Assembly: GCA_031002005.1 (NCBI GenBank)
Contig: CM061921.1
Coordinates: 172,368,935 to 172,432,934, forward strand
Direction of reading: 5' to 3'
Source: Vandiemenella viatica
Taxonomy: Eukaryota; Arthropoda; Insecta; Orthoptera; Morabidae
Length of the DNA stretch: 64,000 bases
A program made the translations under genes and the position numbers. Of the stretch, positions 1 through 12,116 are shown piece after piece. How positions within the stretch are numbered: position 1 is the first letter of the stretch; each line of letters begins with the position of its first letter. The notes under the pieces are model-generated. The model saw only the letters and a program-made list of their open reading frames with translations, was not told the origin of the DNA and did no database searches.

Positions 1-1195
1 GGCAAACAAGAATTCCAACAGTTATATTGGAAAGAATGAAGCTGATCATATTGAATGATGCATCCGAAAGAAAATACCATAGACCAAGAGAACGCAAATC
101 AGCAGTTGACATCTCTTTCATCTCTCCAAGGCTGGCATTTGACCTATACTGAAAACCCTCAGCGAACCATCGGGATCAAATTATTTCCTTATTTTCATGA
201 TTCCACCTAACCAAATATTTGAGTGGCTCCTTTATCACGACATACAGGTGGAACACAAAGAGAGCAAGTTAGGAATTGTGTCAGTGGATCGTCACAGATA
301 AATTAGAAACATTCATTCTGACAGAGGACACCAAAAAATACTAACTTAATTTCGTTGTAACTACGGGACAAGCCGCAGACATATCTATCCCTATAAACAA
401 AAAATTAAAGAAATGTAATATCGATGTTAAAATAAAATCAAGGTAGTTACAACTAGTTTTCATTCAGTAAGTAATAAACTTCCATCCTTTTAACTTGTTG
501 TTGATAAAGGATTACAACTGACAGCAAAAAAAAGAATAATAATTTTACCTGCCTGGGCGTCAGATTTTCATGGTTAAAAAAAAACATTTTTGATCGATTT
601 CTACTGTTTCTTGAGAAGGATGACTAGCAAGATTTATGATGAAGATGTATGACAGTACAATATATGAAAGAAATAATGAAAATAAATGTAAGGTCACATA
701 GCTCCGATTAGAATAAACGCACCCTAGTATGTATCTGCTCCGGTTGCAAAAGAAACTTCTCAAAGTATGTAACATTATGAGGTTTCGTACAATGGCCCTG
801 TGAGCTGGATACATTGTAGAATATCGGGAAATAGTGATTAATTTCCCACTCATCCTTGTTACAACTTAAAAATAGTAACGAGATCATTGAGAACATGAAA
901 CTCAATTTTCCCTCATTAATAGTTTAACAAACCTCTGTCTATTCGTAATGAACATTGTTCACTTGCGGTTAAAAATTATAACAAAAGCGGATAGAGCGAT
1001 TTGTTACAGGAAAGATTAAAAAAAAAAAGCTTTTCTTTGATTATGTTAATTATAGTGTTTTAACTGCATCTACATGACAGACTCGATCTTAGCGTGCATA
1101 AATTATGATGTCACTCTGAATGACCAGAAACACATTCACTCAAAAGTTTAAATATTACGAAGCCGGAAAATTGTGAGCGGAAAACTGAACCTTGG
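1..1195. other. AT-rich DNA, no gene seen
   Basis: No recognisable protein, RNA or repeat boundary was found here. The short open frames lack domain motifs, and their residue composition is what AT-rich random sequence would give. A run of A about 11 long lies near 1018. Confidence 0.5.
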
Positions 1196-1239
1196 ACTAA
1201 AGGTCAGTGGCGTGCAGGGGTAGCCGTATTAACTCAAGT

Positions 1240-2030
1240 TTCCGTCTACCACCTTTTTCCTGATTTACACTCTACTTGCGGAGAATAACAGAGCAGATTT
1301 ATAAAAAAATTTAACAAATTGCAGTGTTGTTCCTCAGTTTGATATCTTAATTCCACCTCTCTCTTAATCTTTACTCGATAAAATTTCAGAACATCATATA
1401 TAATTAGTTCATTTCCATAATTTCTTATTTTACTACATTTTATGAAGACATCAACCTTGTGTAATTTAGCGACTGACTTGATCTCATTGCTCAAGTAGAA
1501 TGAGACATAAGTTTCATTTATTCTTTGACTGATATGTCTTTCAAAATTTGACTCTAGTTCACACATGAGCGAATTATATGCGTCCACTTTTAGACGTGCA
1601 TCTTTTAATTTAATTTGAAAAAAAAGAAAAAGTAAGACTGCTGGAGATCATTAAAATCATAAAAAAAACTAAAATTAACTGATGTGTATGAAAAGATAAT
1701 AAAAAAATTACTTTTAATGACTAGAAAACTGATCAGTTTTTATTTTTATTTTTGGTATAACGTAACTTCAGTACACAACGGGATCAGTATAACAATAACT
1801 TCAGGTAAGGGGGGTTTAAATACACTTTAGATTTGAAAGCCACTAAAATAAAAATAAAAAGTTCAAATAGCGTTTCTGAATTGAAAAATTGGATTGGAAA
1901 TTTACTTTATAATCAAACAATTCCACTTCTCTAGTTATATTTTCAGTAACGATTTCGAAATTAGTTTTAAGTAGATTTTTCATTAATTTAATGGATGCCA
2001 TCACAAGCCAAATACGAAAATGAATGACAA
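1240..2030 (+). repeat. Dispersed repeat family R, copy 1
   Basis: This stretch is a diverged copy of sequence also present in both arms of the large palindrome (18290-19225 in the same orientation, 10205-11140 inverted). Shared landmarks in order are TTTCCGTCTAC, ACACTCTA, TGCGGAGA, TTTATAAA, TCTTAATCTTTACT, a TTTCTTATTTTAC block, GCTCAAGTAGAATG, AACGGGAT, a GCGTTTCTGA block and CCAAATACGAAA. This copy lacks the SINE that interrupts the arm copies at 18780-19005 and 10425-10655, so the family is older than that SINE. The minus strand carries an uninterrupted 113-residue ORF (1246-1587), rich in Lys, Asn and Tyr, with no motif I recognise. The arm copies hold only broken traces of the same reading frame. 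The element class is unknown. Confidence 0.6.
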
Positions 2031-2039
2031 ACTGAAATG

Positions 2040-4590
2040 AACGAGTGACTGGTAACGTTGGGCAACTTCATTAGGTAGAGTACCCAGTTTTGTTTTATGC
2101 TTCGACAATCAAGAATTTAGCAAAAATATCGCGTAATGACTTCAGGCGAATAGATAAATGATTACTGCTTAAATACTGTGGCCAAATTCCTTTTCTTTCT
2201 TAGTCAACTAATGTTATGCATGTCTTTGCAAAATATACCTCATATATAGAGCAGTCACTCGTTGCTTCAGCATTTTAGACCGTACAAGAAGAAAAGAACA
2301 TTTAATCAAAATCAATGTCCGATCTTGGACTTGAACCGTGTAATCTTGAAGCGCAAGAGATAGGTGTTTACTACTTTACTTCCGGGTGAGCCAGTTTTCC
2401 AGTTTAGATTATGACTGCTAATGAATTTTGTCGCTTACTACTTATCAAATCCATTGCGAACATCTGATGGCAGAGCTCATCATAAAGAAAAGGATAAGAT
2501 TTTGGTCCACAAATGTAATTCCATGCCATGAATAACGCTCATTTTGCCAAATACATCAATAACATCGTTTTCGTTGAGCAAACACTTTGATTTGTTTTGT
2601 TTAGTTGTTAATTCGATTCTTGAATTGCAGTAGCTACGGAACACGTAATTATAAACGTTTAATCCAATTTAAAATAAATGACTTTCATGATGAATATTTT
2701 TGGCACAGGACTCAAACCGTTTACCTGTAGTTGGTACCTGAAATGAGCTGGTTCAGACTTTATAGCGTACCTTTAATTCCTCTTTCAGACCAAACAAAAG
2801 ACTGCCCTGTATGAAGCACTATTGGGGGATTGGTGTTTCGGTTTTTTTTTGTTTTTTGTTTTTAATCAAATATGTTCCCTATGCTTCTTGCAGTTCAATT
2901 GTCCTTATTGTGAAAATAAGTTTGGTGACACTAAAATTAATTTAGTTACTACTTATGTATTTTTGGACGTCGCAGATTGCCTTAATGCGTTCTTAAGTTG
3001 CAGATAGCAGTTGCTTAGCAATTTTCTTTTTCCCAGCTGTAAGTTCTCACAATATAGATTCTAGTTGAGATAGCAAAACAAGCGCGCGTTAGAACAAGCA
3101 GTCATAAAACTCAATGGCGTTAAAAATGGCTTATCAGCAATGTTATTCCAATTAATTTAGGTTAATGCGTATCACCTTCGTAAACTACACATATGACGTA
3201 ATACACTGCAAACAATGTTTTTTTTTTCCTTGTATTCATTGTTATTATATGCTGTTGAATTTCTATATAACACTTGAAATGTTTTCTGTCCTAGCACCTG
3301 CTCAAAATTAATATTTTGTGTAAATATGATATCTTTCATGCTGTGTTTTGAGGCTGTCGTACGTTTTAGAAATGTAAAAAGACGTACATTCAATTTTTGC
3401 GAGACATTTTTAATACCGTAATATAACCGTCGGTTTAGTTTGTAAAACGAATCACTTGAAACAAAGTAAGTATTCTTTGAGTTAGATCAGTGTCAAATTG
3501 GGGTAGTCGCCTGACAATACCACATACAGCATATAGTACAGTCTTCATAGCTATGTATAATTGGTTGATTAAACTACAGATGAAAATTCAGCGGAGAGCG
3601 ATTCAGGTCGTTCGGATACATATGGGCATGGTACTTCATACAACTTGGAAATGGCTTAGTGGCTGATGGGTTTGCGCCTACATTTCATATTAATGAAGCT
3701 ACTTCCGATTTTTTCATAACTTATTTACCTTAAAATATTATTTCCAGTGTTGAGCTAAGCCAAAATGTTGAGTCTGTCCTCTAACATGGAGATAGGAAGC
3801 CTGTATTTGATCAACTTCAGACTTGAAAATGACCTTTCCCCACTGCTGTTTGTGACCGTAAAAGATGATCACGTCCTTAGAACTACTTCATCGTTGTGCC
3901 GTAAAGTTGTAACTTTTCGGTATGAGTTTAATGAAATTGTAACTTCGCAGAACACTTGTACTTCAAAGAATCGAATTTCGAAAAAGCGACCATGGTTTTC
4001 GATGTTCATCCATATTTCAGATGCTAAACCCGATGCGAAAATAGGCTACTTTCTTCACATATGTTAAAAATTTTGCTTTCATTTTTGTGGTGTGGGCCCA
4101 TAGGCTGCAGCTAAGATAGAATATGCGTAAATTCGGTCCTGACGAGGATCATGTCTCATAATCGTTCGAGAATATTCCAGTAGGAAATTGAAATACTGGC
4201 CTTTACTGTACTAATTTTTACTAAAATAATTGTTAAAAATGAGTAGACGCATTGTTCTTTCCATAAAAATTTTTGTTTAAATGTTTACAGTAACTGTGTC
4301 TACCTACTTTTTCTGAGAAAATACTAATCAAGATCAAATAGAAGATTAAAAATGAAGATTTGTTTATTAGGAGAGCAACAGGTATTTCACATTTGGCCGA
4401 ATACGTCCGACTAATATCATATCAATCGGGCTCTTCTGTCACTCAGCAGTATTCGGCCGTATTCGACCGAGTAAGCAGTGTCTCGGGATTAATTGGATAC
4501 ATTCGGCCATATACGGTAGACCACTCGATCGGACGAATTCGGTTCCAGTGGACGACAAGCCTAATTGTTCCTGTCACAAGGCCAGTGCCG
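2040..4590. other. No gene seen; two possible tRNA-like relics
   Basis: I see no convincing coding sequence. On the minus strand, B-box-like motifs occur near 2330-2345 (GGTTCAAGTCC) and 2710-2722 (GGTTTGAGTCC), which suggests two decayed tRNA-derived SINE heads; a convincing A box is missing. A 100-residue plus-strand ORF at 3765-4067 shows no domain signature and is probably chance. The 4380-4560 part has several ATTCGGCC/GACCGA-type words just upstream of the Tc1-like relic and may belong to the same dead element. Confidence 0.4.
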
Positions 4591-4594
4591 CGCT

Positions 4595-4870
4595 ACAGTG
4601 GTTTTATGAGCATGATAGTGAACTCATGTTGATCTCTTGGCCACCAAATTCACCTGATCATAACCCGACTGAACACCTCTGGGACCCTATCTGACGCCAG
4701 CTCTGCGCCCACAATCTATTCGCCCGTGATTTAGGGGAATTGCGTGACTTTGTGCCTAGACATCTTGTGCCAGATACCTCCGTAAACATACCAAGGACAT
4801 GTAGAATCTATACCACGCTGAATCGCTGCTATACTGGGTTTCGTAACTCTGACCAACAGGCTATTGGCTT
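4595..4870 (+). pseudogene. Tc1-like transposase, C-terminal remnant
   Basis: Conceptual translation near 4598-4700 gives FYEHDSELMLISWPPNSPD followed by an NPTEHLWD-like block. This is the region around the third catalytic residue of Tc1-family DDE transposases, where the usual form is PDLNPIEHLWD and the Glu is catalytic. A stop codon follows at once (position about 4691), and downstream residues still resemble the C-terminal tail. The two other catalytic Asp residues are missing, no terminal inverted repeats could be assigned, and the frame is broken, so this is a dead, truncated copy. A polyadenylation-like AATAAA lies at about 4929. Confidence 0.75.
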
Positions 4871-4879
4871 ATTAGTGTA

Positions 4880-6590
4880 CGTTAAAGTGTAATTTATCTG
4901 AAATATGCGTTATAATCAGTTACTGAACAAATAAAAATTCAAGCTGTACGTTTTTAGACACAGGTTAAAAATTCTGGTTTGCGAGGAATAAAGTTCGAAA
5001 AAATTACAGGTTCGTTGTATCTCAGCGAATTATCCCTACGAGAAATCAACCATACATTTTCTGCTCTATGCATGAATCCTTTTAGTGAAGAAGGACGTAT
5101 TTCCTGTGATGACCTTACTGTGTAGCACTACAAGAGAAGAAAGTTATGCGTTACGGAAGAGGTGCGAATAGATCTGGTGTAATGCCTAAAGTAATCATCT
5201 AAAAGAACGAAATGCAGTTAGGTCGCAACAAAAATGAAGTGGGAAAGTTCAAGGTGCTGCTGGCAAGATCAGTGTTGTGGGTGACTGATTTGCGCTTCAA
5301 TTTAACCAATCAACGTTCTCGGCAGGAGTTTGCAGAGCTAGCTGCACGGTATTTTAGAATAGTCTGTTTCAGTACTGCTACTCTATCAGCAGATTACCTG
5401 TTGAAAAACAACTGATAGCATAAAAAAGGCACGGTTTGTGATATGAATGAATTTCAATAAATCTCTACCGTACGGATAGTAAGTAGGACCAGAATTAGTA
5501 TCTACTTTACCCAGCTTCTTGGTCCCATCATTACCTCTGTTTCTTTCTGCTCAATAACTGAAGAATTCAGATCCATTGTTCGCTGATATATTCGAAACAC
5601 TATGGCGTCGTCATGATTTCTGCTGCAAAGGTATTATGTTTCATAAAAAACAATATCAGGCTCTTAGATTTGGCAGTCGTAATATCAGAACTACTTGAAA
5701 TGTGCTTTATTAACTTAATTCCACAGTCATTTCAAATCGCAGTCTAAAACACACTTTTACAGAACGCTTCGAAACCTCATCCAACTTAATGTATCCCTAT
5801 AAGTAAAGAACAATAGAATGCTATCACTGCTGACTGCAACAATCCACAAGCAGAGTCAAACTAAACAACTCTCATAGATCTGAATATGAGAGAGATGAAT
5901 CGCTTCCTTGCTGGGTGTTAGGTCGTTGTTGCTCTCATTAGGGGAGAGATCAGAAGGCGAGACTGTAGTTTTCCCCAAGAGTGTACTCGGTCGGCCGTTT
6001 CAGCTCTAATCGACAAAGAAAAGCTTTCTACTCACTGGTCAGGGTCTGTAAAGCTGGTGGAAGAAAAGCTGGTGAGAATGTGGCTGGCCTTTCACAGCAA
6101 ATGGATCGTGCTGCTGAATTGTGAAGGCCAGATCCATTACTGTGGAAGCTGCTGCCATTCACTGTAATAGGATGATATTATTGAAAGAAAGCTAATTATG
6201 GACGTCAGTCACTGGCACAGAAATCGGTTTAACCTTCTTTGAAACAACACTCTTAATTCGTTACGGGCGACTACTCGATTGTCTGTATTATGGAATCGTC
6301 GTACTTGTTTTTTATCTTCCATGCAACAATTGGAGAATACTTGCCTGAGAAGATCCACAAATAGCATGGAATCGTGTTTTCGTGGAACATACCGTCTCTT
6401 CGGCCCGCCAGACCGCGTTATCTTCACTACTGACGCTGCAACGCTGCTCACCTGGTCGGAATTTCGAGACAGGTCTCTCCCGTGGTTGCAAAATTGTGTG
6501 TTTCTCACTCTGCCATATATCACTGAATCGGTATACTGTAACGACGTCTGTATGTGATACATGAAATTAACGTAATTAGGGAATCATAAA
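4880..6590. other. No recognisable gene
   Basis: The stretch contains only short open frames. The largest pair (6209-6562 minus, 117 residues; 6279-6557 plus, 92 residues) overlap on opposite strands and carry no motif I recognise. At most one could be real and neither has supporting context. No repeat boundary, tRNA or microsatellite was noted. Confidence 0.4.
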
Positions 6591-6602
6591 TGGGTAGATG
6601 TA

Positions 6603-6828
6603 TTTTTTTTTTAACTGCTTAACGTCTCTTATCAGCGAAGTCTTTAGAGACGGGAAAGGATGGGGGGCAAGGAATGGGAAGGAATTCGGGCATTGCCTTT
6701 ATGAAGGCATTTGCCTTGAGTGATTTGGGAAACCATGGAAAACCCAAATTTGGATGCCCTGACGGGGATTCTAACCGGCATCCTCCCGAATGCGAGGCGA
6801 TAACGCTAACCGTTACACCACTACGATC
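6603..6828 (-). mobile_element. tRNA-derived SINE, family A
   Basis: Read on the minus strand, the element has a tRNA-like head with GTGTAACGGTTAGCGTTA, a body containing the conserved GGATGCCG/GGTTTTCC and GGAATTCC blocks, and an A-rich 3' end (plus-strand T run at 6602-6612). It is flanked by imperfect target duplications, GGTAGATGTA at 6593-6602 and GGTAGAGGTA at 6829-6838, which fixes both ends and shows insertion by target-primed reverse transcription. The B box has drifted (GGTTAGAATCC). At least ten relatives occur in this window. Confidence 0.9.
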
Positions 6829-6844
6829 GGTAGAGGTACTTGTA

Positions 6845-7747
6845 TATTTATCAGAATCAAATGATACTTTCTTATAAAAAGAAAAAAATATATTTTCTCG
6901 TTTTAATTTTAGCAAGATTCAGTCTCATTCCACTCATGCTCGCCCGCTCTGTCGGTATCTAAAGGTTCCCCGTGATGGATTCGTTTCATACTGGCTTTAA
7001 CTATGGAGTTTTTTTTTTATTGTTTTTTTTTTTTAATTTTTACAGCAATAGTAGTTTAATGCCAACGAGTTTGTAGAATATCTCCGAAATTTTTGAAAGA
7101 ATCCCTATTTCCCCAAGTATTATACCTTTTTGACCATAGCTTAGAAATTGTTTTTGTGCTTTGTGTACCTGATGCTAAAATACTTTCCATTCTGGTATTT
7201 GACTTACTGTTCAGACGGCCTTCATTGTAAAAGAATGTCTCACACTGGCTGGCTTCCCGAAAGTCCATGCACCTCTTTCTAGACGTTCACAGTCTATACA
7301 CCCAGATAAGTGGGTATACATTCAATTACTACGCTATTAAAATGGCGTCCCTCCCCCAGCACATTCTCATAAGGCCTATATAAAACAATCCCTTTCACCG
7401 ACCGGCGTAGTTCAGTAGGCTGAAATGGCTAATAAAGTGCCCCAGTTTACGTCACCATACGATTTTTTTTTTTTTTTTTTTTTTTTTTGGCCTTACGCTT
7501 TGTCGACGTCTAAGTCATTACGGCGGTTCTACTCAAAAAAGTAGACATTAATAAAATCACTCTTACATATCGTAAAAATGGTGGGAAGAACCGATCCAAT
7601 AAGTGTATGCTGTTCCTGCCAGAGGTGTAATTCTTGGCGAATGAATGTTGAAGTAACTTCTTAACAAGCACTATATATAAAAAAAAAAAAAAAAACAAAA
7701 AACAAAACATGAAACGATAAGCCTCCCTTTTCTGGTTTTAACAAAAA
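6845..7747. other. Homopolymer-rich DNA with SINE tail relic
   Basis: No gene was recognised. Long T runs lie at about 7009-7035 and 7465-7488, and an A run at about 7679-7695. Directly after the second T run (7490-7535, minus strand) a short stretch with GTCGACGTCTAAGTCATTA matches the 3' part of the family A SINEs at 9990 and 19440, so it is probably a 5'-truncated SINE with its tail. Peptides predicted across the T runs are Phe-rich artefacts. Confidence 0.45.
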
Positions 7748-7749
7748 TA

Positions 7750-8424
7750 CACGGTGAGTCAAAAATGACTTTAAAACGTTGGAATGATATAGAAATTTGT
7801 TGAGGTTACTTACAGAATCAGTAGATTTGTCGCTTTGTAAGAAACAACTACAAATTTGTTTCTCGTAGTGCATCATTACACCACGCAATCACCAGGAGCG
7901 CCAGTTAACATTCACTGGTGCGGAGCGTGCTCGCTGTGTGTTTTGGTTTCATGAAACGAACTCTGTAACAACTGTTCGTCGTAAATTTCGCACCGAATAC
8001 GCTAAAGAACCTACAAGCAGGTGCCACCTTATTTCCTCACGGAAGTTTGAGGTTTCCTGGATAATCGCTTTTTAGGTCGGTGTATCGGCCGTGAATGGAC
8101 CAATCACATGGCCACCTCGCTCCTCGGACTTGACACCACTGGATTTCATTCTCTGGGGTTTCATTAAAGGACGTGTGTATGTTCCTCACCTACCAAACAA
8201 TTTGGCCTACCTGATAAATCGAATCTACGCTGCCGTTGCACAAGTTAAGCCTGATTTACTGCAATGAGTGTGGGGTAGTCACACCCAACCAAAATGACAC
8301 TAGACACTTTTATGTGAAACTTGAGGCTTTTTGCAACAAAATACCTCATATACCGATTCTATAAGTTATCTAAATAAATTTCCAAATCATTCAAAATTTG
8401 TAAAGATCTTTTTGACTCACCCTG
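7750..8424 (+). mobile_element. mariner-type transposon, internally deleted
   Basis: The two ends are inverted repeats: the left end CACGGTGAGTCAAAAATGAC pairs with the reverse complement of the right end, CAGGGTGAGTCAAAAAGATC. Similarity extends about 85 bases inward, with words such as GGAATGAT and AGAAATTTGTT mirrored. The element is bordered by TA on both sides (7748-7749 and 8425-8426), the Tc1/mariner target duplication. At 675 bases it is about half the usual 1.2-1.4 kb, and its transposase has lost the central part, so it can only have moved using an enzyme supplied elsewhere. Confidence 0.92.
7897..8270 (+). pseudogene. mariner-like transposase, deleted in the middle
   Basis: The N-terminal part reads FTGAERARCVFWFHETNSV and resembles the first helix-turn-helix of mariner-type transposases, which binds the inverted repeats. 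After a break near 8020 the frame resumes with WPPRSSDLTPLDFILWGFIK near 8108-8170, the block holding the third catalytic Asp of the D,D34D family (the D in PLDF). The region that would hold the first two catalytic Asp residues is gone and the two ends are out of frame. Both terminal inverted repeats surround it, so identity is clear but function is lost. Confidence 0.85.
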
Positions 8425-8426
8425 TA

Positions 8427-8902
8427 TTATTGTTCCTCTTGTAGAAATATTGTTTAATATTTAGAATAATAATAATAATAAGCTGATGGTTACAATTTAT
8501 TGCACTATCACCACTTATTATCATCTGATCTGACCATGTTTTCTGGCAATCGGTACTCCATAAACTACAGGAAATTATTCAGGGATAATATTAAGACGGT
8601 CGCCTGGTTAGGTTGGGATGTAATTGTTCTATCAAAGTTTCTTAACTACACCAACACACTCAAAGTATATCAAACTCAAAACACTATTTATTGCACAGAT
8701 TTTCAGCAATTACATCCCGACCACCATACCATATTTTTTTTTTTTTTCATGTAACAGGTAACAAGGATTGCCCTGATTAATCGTTCCCGAAGATTGCTTG
8801 TTCTTCGCTAGTGTGAACTTTCTTTAAACTTCCACAAATGGAACAACACCGTATTTCTTCCTGCAGTAGTGGACGACATTAAAAATTAACTGTCTTTAAA
8901 TG
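8427..8902. other. Spacer without gene
   Basis: Between the mariner copy and the palindrome I see only an (AAT)n stretch at 8467-8480, a T run at 8732-8748 and AT-rich sequence. The final base before the palindrome's TA is not shared with the other outer flank. Confidence 0.5.
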
Positions 8903-9594
8903 TACACTCTTTGGCAAAAAAATTGGACTGTCGGCGCCTGAGTCTAAGTCTCTTATTTCGCACAATGTGGCATCATTGCGCGTATTCAACTCAGCGCCAT
9001 CTGTTATTCATTTCCTTAAGTCAAGCCTCGAACAAAGCAGGAAGACTCCGCCCGCCCATTGACGATTCTTCTTGGTAGTTCATCTATCATTCCCCACATT
9101 TCAGTAAAAAGCTATTGACAGATCTCGAAACAAGTAACGCATTTTCCTGTCCCTGGATTGACTGTAATATTAGGCAACATATCGCCGACCATACCTCAAT
9201 CGGATGAAATTCGGTTCCAGCTACACTTTTCTTAAATTAAGATCGTGAAACATATCGTTAAAGTTGTTATTAACAAGATTGCACTAAAGCGCAGTTAAAA
9301 TGAGGTTCGGTTATACATTTTATTCCAAATGATTAGCGTAAAATTATAACGATATTTATTTATATATTGATGTGGCTAATCAGTTGCAATAATGCAACAC
9401 ATAATGGGGTGTGTGACCTGAGAAGTGGGTGTAAATGTTCAAAGATCCAGAGTTTTTCGGTTCTACAAAACTATTGAAACGATTATAAAGAGATTATTTC
9501 GGATAATTGTCTAATGCCAGTTGAATGTAACTGACTTCCGAGGCAGGATAAGGTTGTTTACCCACTGCACGAGCCGTCTGTGAAAATGAGCTCC

Positions 9595-9660
9595 GTTTGC
9601 TTGTGGCTAACCATCTAGTCTTGTAAACGCGTGGTCCTCGGTTCGAGTCTAGGTTTTCCA
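9595..9660 (+). other. tRNA-Thr(TGT)-like relic, left arm
   Basis: The stretch contains GTGGCTAACCA in D-arm position, the anticodon-loop string CTTGTAA (TGT, threonine) and GGTTCGAGTC as a B box. Stems are mispaired, for example the anticodon and T arms, so this is a decayed tRNA gene or the head of a tRNA-derived SINE and not a working tRNA. Its mirror copy lies at 19768-19834. Confidence 0.5.
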
Positions 9661-9984
9661 ATTACTTTTTTGCATTTATTTTAAACAAGTCGAACCTACA
9701 ACTGCGTTATGCGTAAAATATAACATCGACTCTTACCTGCTTGCGTCAGGACATAACATATTTAAGGAAAGACTCATAACTGAGTACTTCTTAATAAACT
9801 GCACACGTAACTATGAAAGCTCTCACAGAGGTAACACTGAAAGAAATCTTCTCGGGCTTTAACATCGTCGAAATAGTGTCGTGTGGTTACGTTAGGTGGA
9901 CTATAACGAGTTCGCATCATCGTCAAGGAGACGAAAAACTAAATAATATTACTATACCAATTTCTTATTATGCGCTCTGGATTT

Positions 9985-10198
9985 ACGATTTGTCGACTTC
10001 TAAGTCATTAAAGGTGGGAAGGGAATGGAGACAAGGAATGGGAAGGAATTCGGACCATGGGTTTTCGAAGAAATAATCCCGCCATTCACACGAAGTGACT
10101 TGGAGAGACGAAGGAAAATCCAAATCTGGATAGCCGGATAGGAATTCAAACCCGCTTCCTCTCGAATGCGGAGCCATAGCGTTAACGCTCAGCCATAA
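9985..10198 (-). mobile_element. SINE family A, left arm, outer copy
   Basis: Read on the minus strand this copy shows GCTGAGCGTTAACGCTATGG at the head, CATTCGAGAGG, a TTTGAATTC B-box region, GGATTTTCC, GGTCCGAATTCCTTCCC and a tail with TCGACAAATCG. Its mirror copy is 19230-19445, and the two differ at only a few bases, so both descend from one SINE insertion that predates the inverted duplication. Confidence 0.85.
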
Positions 10199-10204
10199 GG
10201 TTCA

Positions 10205-11140
10205 GTTTTTCAATATATTTCGTATTTGGTCTATGATGCCGTCCATAAAATTATTTTAAAAAATCTATTGAAAAGTTAAAAATCGTAAATTAAAATATGT
10301 GTGCAGAAGTGAGTTCATCTGATGAGAGCGAGGATATCAAAGAAATCAGAAACGCAATTCAAATTTCATTTTCTCTCTCTCTACTCTTTTCGCCCCCCTC
10401 TCTCTTTTTTAATTTTTTTTGCTAGCGCTTTACGGCTCGTCGACAGCAAGGTCATTAGAGACGGGATCGGATTGGGGCAAGAAACGGGCAGGAACTCGGC
10501 CATGGCCTTTTCAAGGAAGCATCCGGGCGTTCGCCTGGAGTGACTTGGGGAAACCATGGAAAACCCAGATCTGGATGCCCGGACGGGGATTCAAACCCGC
10601 GTCCTCCCGAATACGAGGCCAGAACGTTAACCGTTCACGCACCACACCCGGTACTTTTTTTTTAATTTTTAGCAGCTATCAAATTCAAAGTGAATATAAG
10701 CTCCCTCTTATATGGAAGATATTGTCATATTAATCCCGTTGTTTAATGAAGTAGTATTAAACCAAAAATGACGAGCAAAATTGATCGGTTTGCTAGTAAC
10801 CAAATAGGTAACATTTCAGTCTTTTCGTAGAAATGTTAAAAAAAAAGAATCCAATTCACATTCTACTTGAGCAAAGACCTCAAACCGGATGCTAAAACTA
10901 CAGAAATTTGCAGTCTCAATAAAATGTGGTAAAATAAGAAATTTCAATGTAGTTATGATGTAATTCTCTATAATATTTTCTCATTTTTTTCAAGTATGTC
11001 TTTCAGTAAAGATTAAGAGGTAGTTGGAATGAAATTATCACGCTGAGCAATAACACAGCTAATTGTTACAAAGTTTATAAATCGGCAGTACTACTCTCCG
11101 CAGCTAGAGTGTAATTCTAAAATATCGTAGTAGACGGAAA
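10205..11140 (-). repeat. Family R repeat, left arm copy
   Basis: This is the inverse of the repeat at 18290-19225 and is related to the free copy at 1240-2030. It is split by the SINE at 10425-10655. Homology is recognisable from the CCAAATACGAAA-type block near 10220 to the TTTCCGTCTAC block near 11135. Confidence 0.6.
10425..10660 (-). mobile_element. SINE family A, left arm, inner copy
   Basis: The minus strand reads through a tRNA-like head (GTGAACGGTTAACGTTCTGG), a B box GGTTTGAATCC, the GGGTTTTCC and GGCCATGGCCGAGTTCCTGC blocks and a tail near 10430. T-rich sequence marks the plus-strand left side. The free R-family copy at 1240-2030 lacks this SINE, which gives an empty-site comparison. 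The mirror copy is 18780-19005. Confidence 0.88.
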
Positions 11141-11384
11141 CGTAGTGTTTACAAAGCGTATAATACTGGTTTCCTTGTTTCTTGCCACACTGACATTCCC
11201 GCACTGAATTTCAATTTTATGCCTCAGTTTTCCTCCTACAATGTTCTGATTGAATGCCTATAAGACTTTGCAATATTTAAACGTTCAAAAGAAATTGTTG
11301 CTTGTCATTCTGAGACAGACATTATAATGTAAATTCTTTGGGTTGGAATAAAATATATAGTAGCTACAGTTTGAATTTTGGAAA

Positions 11385-12116
11385 AACCGTGCCGCAAGAG
11401 AATCAATTCTTATCACCGATCAAGAAAAACAAAGTTACTTTCATAGCGTTTGTTGATTTAGAAAAAAAGCTTTTGGTAATGTAAGGCGGGACAAAATGTT
11501 CAAAATTTAAAAAAAAGTCAGGTCTTACGTATCGAGATAGAAAAATATTTTATAATTGATATAAGACTCAAGTGGCTATAATAAAAGTAGAGAATCATGA
11601 GAGTCACCAATCAGTTGAAAAGTGTATCAGATATGGTTGCAGTTCATCCATACTAATATTCAACTTATATGTGGAGGAAGCTATAAAAGAAGTAAAAGAG
11701 GAATTTGACTGTGGCTTCATGAAAAAGTAGTTTCAAATATTGACTCAGGAACCAGAGAGAACTTTTTAAAACTGTATGTATGGAGCATAGCACCTTATGG
11801 TAACGAAGCATGGACTTCAGGAAAGCCTGAAAGAAGGAAAATTGAAGCATTCGAAATGTGGTGCTATAGGAGGATGCTGAAAATTAAGTGGACAGTTAAA
11901 CCACGAAATTAATATGTTTTGGAAATGATGGCTGACGAAAGAAGTTTGTGGAAGAATCGTAAACAAACATTTGGGATTGGTTATGTATGAAGCAGATAAC
12001 GGTGGACGTGTTTTAAGAGAGGTGTTTTGAGATGAAGGGGATAGTGCAAAATAAGAAGGGATGGTGGTTTATATCAAACCAATCGAGAGACTGACGACAG
12101 TAAAATAAGAGATAAG
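11385..12116 (+). pseudogene. RTE LINE remnant, internally deleted (left arm)
   Basis: Reverse-transcriptase sequence equivalent to the FVDLEKAFDNVRWDKMFKIL block is visible near 11450-11510 but with changed and shifted codons. After the first part of the palm region the copy jumps near 11720 to the C-terminal block (GTRENFLKLYVWS-like, then a KIEAFEMWCYRRMLKI-like string near 11840-11885). The YADD-type catalytic box is lost in the deletion. The 3' end (ACTGACGACAGTAAAATAAG) is that of the other RTE copies in this window. Mirror copy: 17282-18035. Confidence 0.85.

Noticed and set aside
7510..7888. Phe-rich short ORFs as membrane peptides.
   Set aside because: Their composition comes from the long A/T homopolymers, and no start context or domain supports them.
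9595..9660. Functional tRNA-Thr gene.
   Set aside because: The anticodon loop and B box are recognisable, but the stems do not pair well and the mirror copy shows the same defects.
9813..10543. ORFs of 64-104 residues in the palindrome arms as genes.
   Set aside because: They read through SINE sequence, including head, body and tail, and recur as mirror ORFs in the other arm only because the DNA is duplicated.
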